A stretch of DNA of 64,000 nt from Auriscalpium vulgare (Eukaryota > Basidiomycota > Agaricomycetes > Russulales > Auriscalpiaceae): assembly GCA_019915015.1 (NCBI GenBank), contig JAHBBC010000063.1, positions 1 through 64,000 on the forward strand, given 5' to 3'. The position numbers and the translations under genes were made by a program. Of this stretch, positions 32,404-43,982 are shown one piece after another. The stretch's first letter is position 1. Each line of letters opens with the position of its first letter. Below the pieces are notes generated by a model. That model did no database searches and was not told the DNA's origin. It saw only the letters and a program-made list of their open reading frames with translations.

Positions 32404-33160
32404 GGAGCGGGGATGTCGAAGCACACTGTAAGTACGTATTTACAAATAGATGCGGACCCCGGTGACTTCACCTGTGGGCCGCATCCGAGGTTAGGGCTCA
32501 CAGCATCCGCGCTCATAGTAGCGAGGTCCATCCTCACTGGCAAGGCCTCATGTCGGTCGCAAGCCTACCGTCCTACGCTGAGACACAATGTCGTGAGTCA
32601 ATCTTCTGAAGCTGCGCTCGACCTGACTGATTTTCTTGCAGCTCCAATGCAAGGAGCGGGGATGTCGAAGCACACTGTAAGTACGTATTTACAAATAGAT
32701 GCAGACCCCGGTGACTTCACCTTGTGGCCGCATCCGAGGTTAGGGCTCACAGCATCCGCGCTCATAGTAGCGAGGTCCATCCTCACTGGCAAGGCCTCAT
32801 GTCGGTCGCAAGCCTACCGTCCTACGCTGAGACACAATGTCGTGAGTCAATCTTCTGAAGCTGCGCTCGACCTGACTGATTTTCTTGCAGCTCCAATGCA
32901 AGGAGCGGGGATGTCGAAGCACACTGTAAGTACGTATTTACAAATAGATGCAGACCCCGGTGACTTCACCTTGTGGCCGCATCCGAACAGTCTGCCGACG
33001 TGGGGTTAGGGCTCACAGCATCCGCGCTCATAGCGAGGTCCATCCTCAAGGCCTCATGTCGGTCGCAAGCCTACCGTCCTACGCTGAGACACAATGTCGT
33101 GAGTCAATCTTCTGAAGCTGCGCTCGACCTGACTGATTTTCTTGCAGCTCCAATGCAGCA
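32404..33160 (+). repeat. 249-bp tandem array, each unit with an intron and a micro-exon
   Basis: Units start at 32404, 32653 and 32902 (exact period 249 bp), followed by a partial unit from about 33001 to 33160. Each unit carries a strong donor (cact|gtaagtacg), a branch-like 'ctgactgattttcttgcag' acceptor and, between successive introns, a 35-nt micro-exon beginning CTCCAATGCA. Units 1-3 differ by one or two bases over most of their length. The last unit has a 20-bp insertion after 'cgcatccga' and small deletions. Confidence 0.9.
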
Positions 33161-33352
33161 CTATTCCAAGAAATCGAGAAGCATCTGAAGATCCTCGAAC
33201 GATTGACGCATCCGTCGTCATTCGACAATGCGCACGGATTCGCCGATAATTATCGATATATCACCTACGGGTTCCGTCTGAGAATGCTGGCGGATCGCCT
33301 GGATGACGCTGTTTCAGGTCACCAGAGGCGCGCTTCGGGGCCGGGGACCACG
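33148..33352 (+). CDS. Coding exon downstream of the 249-bp array (partial gene)
   Basis: After the last ttcttgcag acceptor the plus strand reads SNAALFQEIEKHLKILERLT and continues through GFADNYRYITYGFRLRMLAD to GPGTT, ending at a gtaagc donor (33353). The composition and helical pattern look like genuine protein. Its start resembles a modified version of the 35-nt micro-exon (GDVEAH replaced by QEIEKHL). The family is not recognised, and the first exon would lie upstream of 32428. Confidence 0.45.
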
Positions 33353-34314
33353 GTAAGCTCGCGGCTGTTCAGATCGGTGTATTTACTCACGCGTTCCTTT
33401 TTGCTGCGGCAAGGGATAATCGATAACCGTCTAGTTCACGCGTCTACCAACTTTCCGAGCATCCTGCCCACTACTCAGTTTTACTGTACATTCATTTCTC
33501 CGAGTCCTCGATTTCTGTGCTCGCTATCTAGACAGAATCTCGTCGTCATTGATAATCGTAGCCGTCGCTGATTGTCAGCGAAGCCTCCGAGTCGCTCTGA
33601 TAAGCGGCAGAGACCGACGCCTCGGGACCAATTTTATAGCGAAGGGCATCAAGAGCACAGTGCTCACGCATCCGCAGGCGGTTACAGGAGGTAGGCGCCG
33701 TGCACCGGCCAGGCTCAATCGGGCGCGTCTTCAGGCGGTGGTGCCTCTTCAGGCCTTCAGGCGCGGCGGCGGCGGCGGGTCGATGAGAGGGGGAATTTGA
33801 AAGTCTATTGAAAGAGACAGCAGAAGAGGCGCCACGCCGCCACTCCGCTTACGTGAAGGCGCTCCCGCTGATCGTCTCCAATTCCACAGCCATGCATTCC
33901 AGGGCCGTCGCCAAGTCCAGCGGCTCAGGCTTCAGCCCCCTCCCACTCCCGTCAATCGACACCGCCCAGGAGGGATACCCCCTACTATCCTCTCCGCTGT
34001 GTACTGCCCCGCCTTGTGCTACCCCGCCGTGTACTGATTGTCGAGACGGCGACGTGTCACCGGGCGCCGAGCGTGGGCCCGATGCCGCCGGCTCGCTCGC
34101 AGAGAATCCGCCCAGAAACACCAACGACACCCCGCTCTCCTCGAGCGATCTCCCGCGTGCGTCCCGCACCTTGCTGACCAACTGGCTGAGATGATTATTC
34201 AATATATGATGGCAATATGATGGTACAGATAATGACCCAGTACTGTCGCCGGGCGCCCCGCGTTGGGCCCTCTCCGAATTCGCCGCGACAATCCCATTCA
34301 TCGACCACTCCGAC
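33353..34314. other. Unresolved: overlapping open frames on both strands
   Basis: A plus frame (33808-34194) and a minus frame (34511-33849) overlap completely, and neither has a recognisable domain. Two diverged sub-repeats, around 34054-34175 and 34246-34372, share 'ccgggcgcc' and a Pro-Arg-Ala-Ser-Arg coding stretch, so an internal duplication is likely. Confidence 0.35.
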
Positions 34315-34970
34315 TTGCCCCCGGAGGACAACGCCCCGCTTCCCCTTAATTTCCCGCGTGCGTCCCGTTCTCTGCAGGCCGCCCGCGGTGGGCTGACAGT
34401 CACTGACGATCTAGTAGTGGATATCGGTGTGACGTCGGACGCCGCCGCGCACGCGTCCCCCATCAACCCGCGGCGGACGGGCCACGAGCTTTTCCCGAAC
34501 TCGTTGAACAATCACCACACGTCCCTCTTCTTCCACCGCCAGGAGCGACAATACTTCGCAAAGCCGGACGCCCGTGTCAGTGCAAGGACGTTGGTGGAGC
34601 AGCAGAAGATGCAGCGCCGTTTGCAGCAGGCCAGCCTAGTGCGCAGAGTCCCCCCAGTGAGTTCCGCGTTCAGCGCCACGTCCAAGCGCTGATGCCGTCA
34701 CCGCGTGCTGGTTGCCTCCCCTCCCCAGCAGCAGCCCGTCCCCCAACCCCAGCCCCACCAACAGCTAGCCCTGCGCATCCCGCCCCCAGTGAGTTTCGCG
34801 TTCTCGCGGACGTCCCAGCGCTGATGCCGCCAGCAGCCCGTCCCCCACCCCCCGTTCCCGGTGAGAAGTTCCGCGTTCTCCGCACGTCCAAGCGGCTGCG
34901 CAAGCCACGACGCGACGCGAACGACGATCGCCGGCGTGCTGGCAAGCACACGAAGCGCATGATCGTATGA
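34315..34970 (+). CDS. Hypothetical protein exons, proline-rich C-terminus
   Basis: The plus frame from 34250 on reads EFAATIPFIDHSDLPPEDNA and later HELFPNSLNNHHTSLFFHRQ, then VEQQKMQRRLQQASLVRRVP before a gtgagt donor at 34659. Two further short proline-rich exons (PQPQPHQQLALRIPPP) can be joined through the repeated introns at 34659-34880. The mix of basic and proline-rich sequence suggests a nuclear or scaffolding protein, but no domain is seen. It might be the 3' part of the same gene as the exon at 33148-33352. Confidence 0.35.
34659..34880 (+). repeat. Three tandem intron-like units
   Basis: The phrase 'gtgagttccgcgttc' and its variants 'gtgagtttcgcgttc' and 'gtgagaagttccgcgttc' occur at 34659, 34790 and 34861. 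Each begins with a splice donor and is preceded by Pro-rich codons. Two are followed by a 'gctgatgccg...cagcag' acceptor region. This is a small tandem duplication that has multiplied an intron. Confidence 0.7.
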
Positions 34971-35171
34971 AGTCGTAGCTCGCGAGCGAGCGACGTTCAG
35001 TCCACAAAAGCAGTTGATCTTGTATCCTATAAAACAGTGCGACGCGACGCGACGACGCACCGGCGCGCACGAAGCGCATGAACTTTCTAGGTCGCACGAT
35101 GCCCTTGCTACCTCCACAAAAGCAGTGTACATATATTGTTGATCTTGTATCCTAAAACATAGCGTTGCTAC

Positions 35172-35620
35172 TTAGTTGGGATACTCAAATAGACTCCAGT
35201 CGTCTTGGAAGTAGGCAGACGATGCCAGGATGCCCTGAGCCTGATCGTACCAGCGTGTTCTTCTCCGCGAGGGCGGTTTGCAGCTTGTTATTATACTCTT
35301 GCCTTCTCGCGTCCGAAGGGTAAAAGCATGACGTATGCACTCGCGTCCGGTCACTACCAGCCAGATTCGAGACACCATGGATACGCACCGTCGAATACGC
35401 CCCCTTGCCAAGAACTCCCCCAAAGTCAATGTCCTCCGCAATGATTCGTCCATCCACTAAGGAGCTGCGGTTCTTGGATTGCGTACGGGCGGGCTGCTTG
35501 AAACGGCCGTCTTGCTGCGGGGGCTTCTCGGCGAGCCCGAGCTCCTTGGTGATGTACGCAGGTGGGCAAGATGCGCGCCAGGTGGTGAGTCCGCCATGGC
35601 TGCGCCTGCGTGGGGACAAG
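35172..35620 (-). pseudogene. PDK1-like AGC kinase N-lobe fragment, broken
   Basis: On the minus strand the frame gives IDFGGVLGKGAYSTV, a glycine-rich ATP loop, then NNKLQTALAEKNTLVRSGSG and HPGIV, which are signature sequences of the phosphoinositide-dependent kinase 1 (PDK1/Pkh) family. A third frame contributes VTGREC before and FQDDWSLF after, in the expected order. The segment carrying the invariant beta-3 lysine (normally just after TGRE-Y) is altered, frameshifts separate the blocks, and the whole C-lobe is absent. It is therefore a dead or captured fragment. Upstream to about 35880 the sequence is Pro/Ser-rich and could be the old N-terminus. Confidence 0.65.
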
Positions 35621-36741
35621 AATGTGCGGATGGGGTGGAGGCGGGTGTGCTGGCGAGGTCAAAGGTGGAGGATATGACGGATGTGTTGCGGCTGAGGTCT
35701 GCGAGCGACGGCTTACGGGCGGGATCCGAAGACGGCGTCGATACCTCGACCTTGATCCTTCAATCTGTTGGTATTGAACGCTGCAGAGTACTAGTGTAGC
35801 GCTCGAGAAGAAGATTGCGATTTGCGCCGCGACGCGAGCGCTGACGCGGAGGGCGGGTTCGGAGAGGTTCGGAGCCACTGCAACTTTCGCACTCCGTCTA
35901 ACTATTACTAAGGGCGCCTGGAGGGTATTACTTCTTCTTTAGTGCATATACTATGCGCTGCGTGCACGAGGGGTGGAGTTGCGCCGCAGGCGGGTACTGG
36001 TATGCTCGAGCTCGTTATTCCACCATGTTATAGTATCTTACTGTAGCTTTCAATGAGAATGTGATTTAATCTATCCATCTAGTGATAGCCTGCTATGACA
36101 ATAAGATGACATCCGAGGGCACCAAACTGGTGATGCGACTCTCGCTGGTAAGTAGGTCCTGAGGATCGTGTCGGCTCGTATGGCCTCGAATAGCCATGCG
36201 TGGCTATCCCAGTCTCGCAGCCATGGCGAGGTCCCGAGACTCGGTAACTCAACCAATTGATGTGAGGCTATCCGAGGTGGATCCCAGACCGGCGACCTTC
36301 AATGCCAGGGCCTGCCCAGGGCCCAGGCTGAAGACCCGTCCAAGGTCCACCTGAGATCAAGTGAGCCTATCTGGGACCACGGCCCTTTTGCTGATGGAGA
36401 CGCGCCCTATCGACCGTACCAAGTCAGTTCTCTCTAACCCACCTGGTTGGAAGATAAACACGGCATACGCACCCGCTCACAGTGCGAGCACCATGATCTT
36501 GAACTTGCCCTCGCGACGTTCTTGGACACGGAGCGTGCCGACAAGAGGTGAACGTCTTGGGGTCGGCCGACGTCTCTCTGACGTTCTTCAGGTTGAATAC
36601 CCTCCTTCTCGGTCGAAGCACCGCATCCATACATCCAAGGCTGGCGCTCTTCGTGAAGCAAACAGGAGTATTTCTATGAGTATCACCGAGTACTAGTACA
36701 GTGTTTGGCCCCCGATAACAATGGCTCCAGTAAATGACTGG
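35621..36741. other. No supported gene
   Basis: Short frames only. Around 36280-36350 there are nested 'cagggcctgcccagggcccagg' type inverted words. A plus frame at 36361-36696 starts with ATG but has no domain and overlaps minus frames. Confidence 0.35.
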
Positions 36742-39700
36742 TCAGCGCGCCTGTTGCTGTCTCCCCTTCTTGCGCGTTGCCCCACCCGCCTTCTCTCCTG
36801 GCCCGGAAGTCTTCTCGGACGCTTCTGGACCTGTTTGCTTGTTACCATTAGGTACGTGCCGACGAGGAAGCGCTGCCTTGCTTCCCACCCTCAGCGCGAT
36901 TCGCATCCGCCCTCGTTGATTTCTTCTTCGGTCTGCCGGCGCTCCCAGGGCCATGCTCGGGATCTGTTCTCCCCTTGAACTTCGCGGCCATCCTAGGGCA
37001 TGTTAGACGGAAGAGAAGGCGATAGCGGCCGGGACACTCACTCTAGGACGGAGGCCGTGAGTTCGAGGTTAACAGCGGGTTGCATATTCAGAGATTTTTT
37101 CTCCGCCCGCGCCAAGGCCTCTAGGTATGCCGCATCATAGCAGTTAATGGGCAGGCCCTTGCACACAGGTGCATCCTTGTCCACTCGATCCGACTGTACG
37201 CGCTCATGAGGGAAATTACCAGATACCGGCTTGCCGTTAGAATTCCAGTGAAGGCTGAGGTGGATGTCGTCGAGAATGTGCAAGAAGTCCTTAAACTCTT
37301 TAGAGCGCCAGGGAAGTTGTTTCTTCACGTATCGAGGCTTTCCATTCTTCTTGTTGCGGTGGTCAGACTCGTCTCCACTCATAGCGTCGATTACGAGGTA
37401 TTTCGATAGCGATTTCGCCCGGCGCTGGAGGTCAGGATGGACGAACAAGGCCATACCCCGACGATTGGCAAGCTGACGTGCAGGTGAGCATGAGTTACCG
37501 AGAAGGCAGGCATTCATAGCTCACCGCGGATAGACGAGTTCTGCGCGCGTTGACCCTCCCCTTGTCCTGCATCGCTTGGGCCTGTGCCTCGCTCAGCTGT
37601 TCGACATTCGCCTTTCGCCATTGCATTTGAAGCGCGCCCAAGTGTACGATGAATTTCCTCTTCAGCTCATCCTCGTCGATAGACTTGCCCTCAATGGTTC
37701 CGCCGAATTTCTTCAGGAAGCTCTGGGCGAATAAGTCGGATGCCCGCTCGTTCCATGCGCAAGACAAATTGGATTTCAAGTAGACCCTGAATCGTTTTTG
37801 CTTCGGGCCACCGGTGTGATGCACATTGAAACGTTCAAGCTCCTCTGGCGTGGGCTGATCGGGTAGAGGGTCCTTAGGTGTCTTCCTTCCCATCATCGTC
37901 TGGGTGTGGCTACGTATCCGCTTCTACAATAATCGGTGAGTATCGCGGAATGACAGAAGAGGGCGACTGACAAACCTTGATAGCGAGATCTGCCGCATCG
38001 TGGGGCTTAGGGAAAGGCCCTTCTCGGGGTCGCCGAGCGCGCCTCTCGATGGGATTCAGGGTTGGCGGCTCCTTGGTAGCGATGACTTCGCCGACATGCC
38101 GAAGTAGCTGCGCGATGTCGCCTTTAGTAACCGTGGCCTGCTCGGGAGTCAGTAACGAGCATGTAAACATGAAGAGGCACTGACGTTGGCAGCTTGCTTG
38201 AGCTCATCGATGACCAGATTCTGAGGACAGCCAATAAGACTTGGCGTACATATTCCAGATCGCTGCTTACAATGCGCTCCAATTTGGCGTTCTGTGTTGC
38301 CTCATCGTCTTCCTGAGAGCCTGCGTCGTCTGAGCCCATCGCGTTCGCATGCGAACGCGCCCTCTGCTTGCCTTTGCCCTCTCGTGACTGCTTGTTGGTC
38401 GACTGTGGGCGATGGAATCCTCCCTCGTCTTTCGAGCGCCGCTGCCCCTTGGACTTCGACGCTGACGGCTCCGTCGGAGCTTCGGCCCCGTCGCTCGAGC
38501 CATCGGAGATATCGCCCATGTCGAATTCCTCGCCAGAGTCTCCAGAAGTCTCTGCTTTGCGGGAGCCATTGGTATCGGACGTCGACGAATCTGCCGGACT
38601 CCTGAACCCGTCGCTGACGCCGTCGGAGACACCTCCCATGTCGACGTCCTCGTCTTGATGGGGCGGTGCTTTGCGAGGGCGATCTGTCGAACCTCCAAGC
38701 CCGTCACTGACGCCATCATCTCCCATGTCGATGTCCTCGTCTAGGTCTTCAGTGAGCGGTGCTTTGCGGGAGCCGTTTGAGCGCGAGTGTTTCTTGGTCG
38801 GCTTTGCTCCCTTGGAGTTTGGCCGAGAGGCACCACTGTCCGACCTCTCTCTCCTGTTGTCGCGGTCGTCACGCTCGAGTTTCTCTTCGTCGTCGACGCT
38901 GTCCTCTTCCTCATCGTGTTCCTCATCCTCCCCATCCTCACTGTCCTCGTCGTCCCCACTGTCGCCACCATCGTCGCCGCCTTCCTCATCGGCCATCTCC
39001 ACATCATCCTCGACATCCTCACTGCCCTCGTCGTCGCCCTTGTCGCCGCCGTCGCCGCCGCCGTCCTCATCGGCCATCTCCGCATCGTCACTACCCTCGT
39101 CTTCACCCTTGTCGCCGCCACCGCCGTCGGCGCCGTCCTCATCGGCCATATCCGCATCGTCCTCGACATCCTCACTGTCCTCTTCGTCGTCGGCACCGTC
39201 CTCTTCGTCGTCGGCACCGTCCTCTTCGTCGTCGGCACCGTCCTCTTCGTCGTCGGCACCGTCCTCTTCGTCGTCGGCACCGTCCTCTTCGTCGTCGGCA
39301 CCGTCCTCTTCGTCGTCGTCAGCGCTGTCCTCTTCCTCATCTTGTTCGTCATCCTCGCCATCCTCACCGCCCTCGTCATCGCCCTTGTCGCCGCCGCCAT
39401 TGCCGCCGTCCTCATTGGCCATCTCCGCATCATCCTCGACATCCACACTGTCCACTTCGTCGCCGTCCACTTCGTCGCCGTCCACTTCGTCGCCGTCCAC
39501 TTCGTCGCCGTCCACTTCGTCGTCGTCGTCGTCGTCTTCGTCGTCGCCGTCGTCTTCGTCGTCGTCTTCGTCATCGCCTTCCCCTTCGTCATCGCCTTCC
39601 CCTTCGTCGTCGCCTTCCCCTTCGTCGTCGTCCCCTTCGTCGTCGCCGTCGTCTTCGTCGTCAGCGCTGTCCTCTTCCTCATCTTGTTCGTCATCCTCAC

Positions 39701-41855
39701 AGCAAGGACCGTCGCCGCGGTCCTCATCGGCCATCCCCGCATCTTCGATGTCTTCGTCACTATCCTCGTCGTCGCCCTTGTCGCTGCCTTTGTCGCCGCC
39801 GTCCTCGTCGTCGAGCTCGTCTTCTTCAACCTCGCCCTCGTCTTCTTCTTCGCCGCCCCCGCCCCCATCGTCAAGCCCGCCCTTGTCGTGGATGGTGAAA
39901 TCCTCATCTAGGGGCGCTGCTATGGGGGCGCCGTCCGAGTCCGGCTGATCGCTGGTCTGCCGCGCATCTTCGTTCCACGCCTCCTCCGAGCGCTGCCTTG
40001 CCTTGGACGTGGGCGTGGACGGCAATGGATCCGTGCTATCACAGCTCCCGTCGCGCATAGTCTGGCTGCCGCCGCCAATGTTATTGTCAAGCGCCTGCTC
40101 GCCCTTGTCGACCTCGGAGTCACTTCGATCGTGTTGAGCATCGTCGCTCCCATCGACGCCCATTGTGTCGACATCTTGACCTTGACGACGGTCGCTCGCT
40201 CCGTGGAAGCCCATCCAATCATCTTCTCCAAAGCCCGTCCATTCATCCTCGTGGCATGGCGAGCTGTCGCTCTCCTGACCTTGACGACGGTCGCTCGCTC
40301 CGTGGAAGCCCATCCAATCATCTTCTCCAAAGCCCGTCCATTCATCCTCGTGGCATGGCGAGCTGTCGCTCTCCTGGCCGCCACCCTCGCCACTGTCGCT
40401 CTCCTGTCCGCCACCCTCGCCGCAAGCGGACTCCTTCAGTCCAAAACCGTGCTGAACAGCGTCGCCTGCCGCTCCTTCTGCCTTCGCAGAATCCTCTGAT
40501 GTCGAACGGAGGCGCGACTTCCCGGACGAAGGAGAGGAGTCACGTTCATTGCCATCGCCTTGACCCTCCCCGAGGCCCGATTCCTCCGACGAGGAGGACG
40601 AAGATGACGGGGATGAGGGGCGACCATTCTTGCTCCCGACGATGCCGCTTTTGGCGACCCATTCATTCACTTCTTCTTCCCCCAGACCGCCACCAGCGCT
40701 CCCACCTTCGACAGCAGCGTCGTTCAGAATATCCGAGGCATGGAAAGTGCGGCGGCGCCGCGTGCGACGGATGGCCTTTTCGGCCCTGCCAGAGGAGACG
40801 ATCTTGGTCTCGGACTCAACGTCGCCGCCGCTGTTCTCGGCCATGGCGTCACTGTCTTCTTCGTCTCCGCCAAAGTAGCCATCCTCTCCGAAGTTGTACG
40901 CGGACTCAGCGCCGTTCACTTCTCTCACTTCTCCTTTTCCAACTGCAGTGTCTTCGGTTGCTTCCCGTTGGCCGTCCGCAGGGTCTGACGGGGCAACATT
41001 GCCCGGTGTGGGTATATCCTCTGGTCGGCGAGGGTCGAAACTGCTCGGACCGTCGGCCCGCGGTGCTAGCGGCTGCAAGAGAGGTGTCATCACTCGGTGC
41101 GGAGCAGCAAATTTCTTGACCACTCACAGATTGGACTTGCCGAAGGGGTTCGGCCAAGGGGATACTGACGTCGTCATCGGCCGCGAAGCGAGCTCCGAAC
41201 TAAGTTGAAGCCACGGATAATTCAGCCTTCGAGGATTGAACATGTGGTTCAGATGAAGACATACGACAGAGCGAAGGAGTCTGGCGGCCATCTCTCCTAA
41301 TCGCGTACGCCTCTTTGCGGGCGGGCCAGGCCTCGGGAGCAACACTCGCGCGCGCTTGATGGTGGGTCGCGGAAGGGGATCTTCAACATCCGACGAAGAT
41401 GAAGACGAGCCTCGTTCTCGCTTCGTCAGCACCTGAGAGGGCGGAGAAGAACCCCGGGGAAGAGCAAGCTGGTCACGGGGAAGAGGATGCTGGCGACGAA
41501 GAGCAAGCTGAGGGCCGGGGGCAAGCTGGGGGCTCGGAGTAGGCGGCTGGAGGCCGGGGGGAGAAAACTGGACAGGAAGCTGAGGATCGGGAGCAGGATG
41601 CTGGGGACCAGGAGCAGGATGCTGCTGTGGGCGGGGACGTTTCTTCGCCGGTCTGGGTAGCGGGGCTGGGGCGTAACGCACCCCGCCAACAACCGTCGGC
41701 TTCCTCGACTTCGACCTGGCGCCCGTGTTGGACTCAGTCGATTCGTCAGAAGACGAATGGTTTCTTTTCTCCCCGAGACGTGGACTTGGAGGAGGAGATT
41801 TGTATCTGAGATGAGATATGTCCATATCGGAAATTCGGCTAAGTCGTGAAAACAT
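36742..41855 (-). CDS. Extremely acidic repeat protein, about 1,552 residues, nine exons
   Basis: Exons 41855-41268, 41199-41128, 41072-38271, 38220-38185, 38137-37976, 37899-37525, 37472-37042, 36992-36889 and 36830-36742 join in phase through GT-AG introns of 46-76 nt. The start is MFSRLSRISDMDISHLRYKS; the last intron is optional, since without it the frame stops at a TAA near 36858. The N-terminus is Pro/Arg-rich with nuclear-localisation-like PAKKRPRP. The long third exon has a 33-residue tandem duplication (WTGFGEDDWMGFHG core), then hundreds of Asp/Glu residues with repeats such as DDEEDGA and DEVDG. After it come an ordered segment (DELKQAAN, KGDIAQLLRHVGEVIATKEP) and a C-terminal domain with MSGDESDHRN and LPWRSKEFKDFLHILDDIH. 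I recognise that domain as common in unnamed agaricomycete proteins. A nuclear role is plausible. Confidence 0.65.
39173..39660 (-). repeat. Coding minisatellites in the acidic protein
   Basis: Six to seven copies of a 21-bp unit (tcctcttcgtcgtcggcaccg) occupy 39178-39318, five copies of a 15-bp unit (cacttcgtcgccgtc) occupy 39452-39520, and 18-bp units (ccttccccttcgtcatcg and variants) occupy 39575-39640. All periods are multiples of three, so length changes keep the frame. Confidence 0.9.
40181..40378 (-). repeat. 99-bp in-frame tandem duplication in the acidic protein
   Basis: The word 'cttgacgacggtcgctcgct' occurs at 40181 and 40280. The two 99-bp units are identical by eye and encode a 33-residue Trp/Gly/Asp-rich repeat, indicating a recent event. 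Confidence 0.9.
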
Positions 41856-42344
41856 GAGGGCCAAAGATGATGGTGCGGGAAAAAAAAAACTTGTCAGGCG
41901 AGCCTACGAGCCGTATATATGCAAGTTGCATGCCTTTGTTATGCCGTTGAACGCTTTGTTTTTAGCAGACCGCTACTTGCTTTGCCCGGTGCTTTGTTCA
42001 GCTCAGATCCGCGGCAACTTCCATCACGCGTGCCATCCATTGAGGATGGGCGGCGAACCAAATGCGTGGTGGCCAAGCTCAATAGACAGCAGGTAAACTC
42101 AAAGACGCTGTCATTCTTTGGGTTGAGGTTGCGATGGGAGCGACGATGACGCACCTACCCATACCGACTAACTTGCTATCATGGCTACGTCGTCGCAGAA
42201 TGAGCGTAACGTTGAACGGTACTTCGCCGTCCCTTGAATGACACCGGCAACGCGTCTGCCATCGTCTGCAACAGCTACGCGAAGAATGAGAGCTGCACTG
42301 GGTGGGATCTCGGATCGGGAAGGGGCCGGTGATAGGACTCGAAA
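41856..42344. other. Intergenic between the acidic-protein gene and repeat R2
   Basis: This 5' flank of the acidic-protein gene contains an A-run at 41880-41890 and no supported gene. Confidence 0.4.
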
Positions 42345-43925
42345 CCGACAGTTGCTGCCGGAAGCAGTGAGGAGCCGCGTCACCGGGAAGCGCTGCGGGC
42401 TAGAAATTGAGCAACTCACCCGCCAACTGGCTCCGACAACGACATGGACAAAGCTCAAGGGCGGTTGCATCGCTCGATAGGCAAGGCCACATCCCTGAGA
42501 TTGCCTTCGTATGGCCAGCCTTCATGCACCCACCACGCCATTCAACCACAAGGGGGCCTGACGAACCACTCCGCGGTGTGCTGCTTATATTAGAACAAGG
42601 ACAGCGCGCTCGCCCGCGCGGGGGATGCCGCGCGGGCCTGACGGTCTGCAGTGATATCATGAGGCATACTCCTGCGGCCGCAAAATGTGATGGGAGATAA
42701 CATACCTGGCACAAGAAAGCGTCGACGGCCACGCCGGAGCATGGGCACGGTGCACGCGGCTACACCACACATCGGGCGGGCGCCATGAGGGCTACAGCAG
42801 CGAACAAAAGTAGCGCAGGCTGTCAGAATGGAACGCGATGAGCGGGAAAAATGACAGCACACCTTGTCGTCTGCGCAGCCTTCCTGGATGGCTTCACCAC
42901 GTCGATCGCGGGTAGTAGCACCGACGGCCAGCCGATTGCGACATAGCCTGCCATCGCTTGCTTTCCTGTGTCACCCCTGTGATGACGCACAGGACGAGCC
43001 GGACCAAGTGCTCCACATTGAGCTGCTCTTCGGCGGATGCAGACGACGCAAACGGCGGCGCCGGTGGACGCTGTCTTCCTGTGGTGGACCCGCGTACACG
43101 CCGTGATCGCCGCGACTTCAATGGCGAGATTGCGACTGGAGCGCTGCGAGCGGGTATCACTAGCTGTGAGGGCATGATGGATGAGAGGCGCGCGCGCACG
43201 GCGAATGACAACACACCTGGCCAAAAAGCGATGGCGATGCGGCGAGGCACGCGGCCACGACCAGCGATGTCCGCGTGTCGGCGTCATTTGAGATAGACGA
43301 TGATAGACGTGGGTTTCTTGGGACATCTTGCTGGCTGCGTCGTCCATGGGCGCGAAGTCCTGGGCGGGGGATGGGGAGGAGGAGCACGGCGGGGCAGACG
43401 ACACGAACAAGGCTCCCACACCCACACAGCGCTCTCTGCTTGCTTCGCCCGGACAGGCCGGGTTGAGCATGTTCAAGGCTGCGGGGAGGAGTGCCAGTGC
43501 GGGCTGCGGTCGCAAGTCTGGATGGACATTGAGTGCTGACTCTGAGTTTGTGAGCACTCGAGCCCTAGACGCTTGATGGCGGCCAAACAGTGTCAAAGCG
43601 GGCCACGCGCGCTCGGCCCGTTGCGCCGCGCAGCCTGTGCTCCCGCTCTCCGCTCAACAGCCCAGCTCGTGCCGGCCAGACCCCAGCTCAGCACTCTCAT
43701 GCGGGCCAGGTCTGGTCCTGGACACATTGCATCAGTCCTGTGCATTTCATTTTGGTTTCATTGGGGTACTACACATCTTGCTCGACCTACTACACCACCG
43801 CCCCCTCCCCGCGAACGTGCTCACATCCCTCGAAGGCGCCGTGCCCCCGCGTTCACGCACGAGACGCCAATGATGACCCACTGCATTGTGGGATACCTGC
43901 GGCGGAACGCGAGCCCGGAACGCCG
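42345..43925. repeat. Repeat R, copy 2
   Basis: The left 450 bp or so is a diverged version of the sequence before copies 3 and 4 (for example 'cgccaactggctccgacaac' against 'cgagctggctccaagaacg'). From about 42820 to 43924 it is nearly identical to copies 1 and 4. Similarity to copy 1 stops at 'cccggaacgccg', where sequence leading into copy 3 begins. Confidence 0.85.
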
Positions 43926-43982
43926 CGGCGCGAAAGGACGCCGTCCGGTGGTCGGTAATGGCCCCCAAGATGGCATTTGCAA

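Noticed and set aside
30855..32543. Start of the RS-tailed protein at 32543 giving 562 residues
   Set aside because: The extra 80 residues read through the 249-bp repeat array antisense and recur in each unit; the ATG at 32303 gives a self-contained protein.
38671..39948. Long plus-strand frames of 374-425 codons opposite the acidic protein
   Set aside because: They consist almost only of Ser, Arg/Pro or Val/Leu repeats created by reading the Asp/Glu-rich minisatellites backwards; they have no ordered parts or splice support.
42823..43596. Minus-strand frame of about 257 codons present in all R copies
   Set aside because: It has no domain, copy 1 differs at its C-terminus through a one-base indel and copy 3 at its N-terminus, and overlapping frames on the other strand are equally open. 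GC bias is the simpler explanation.
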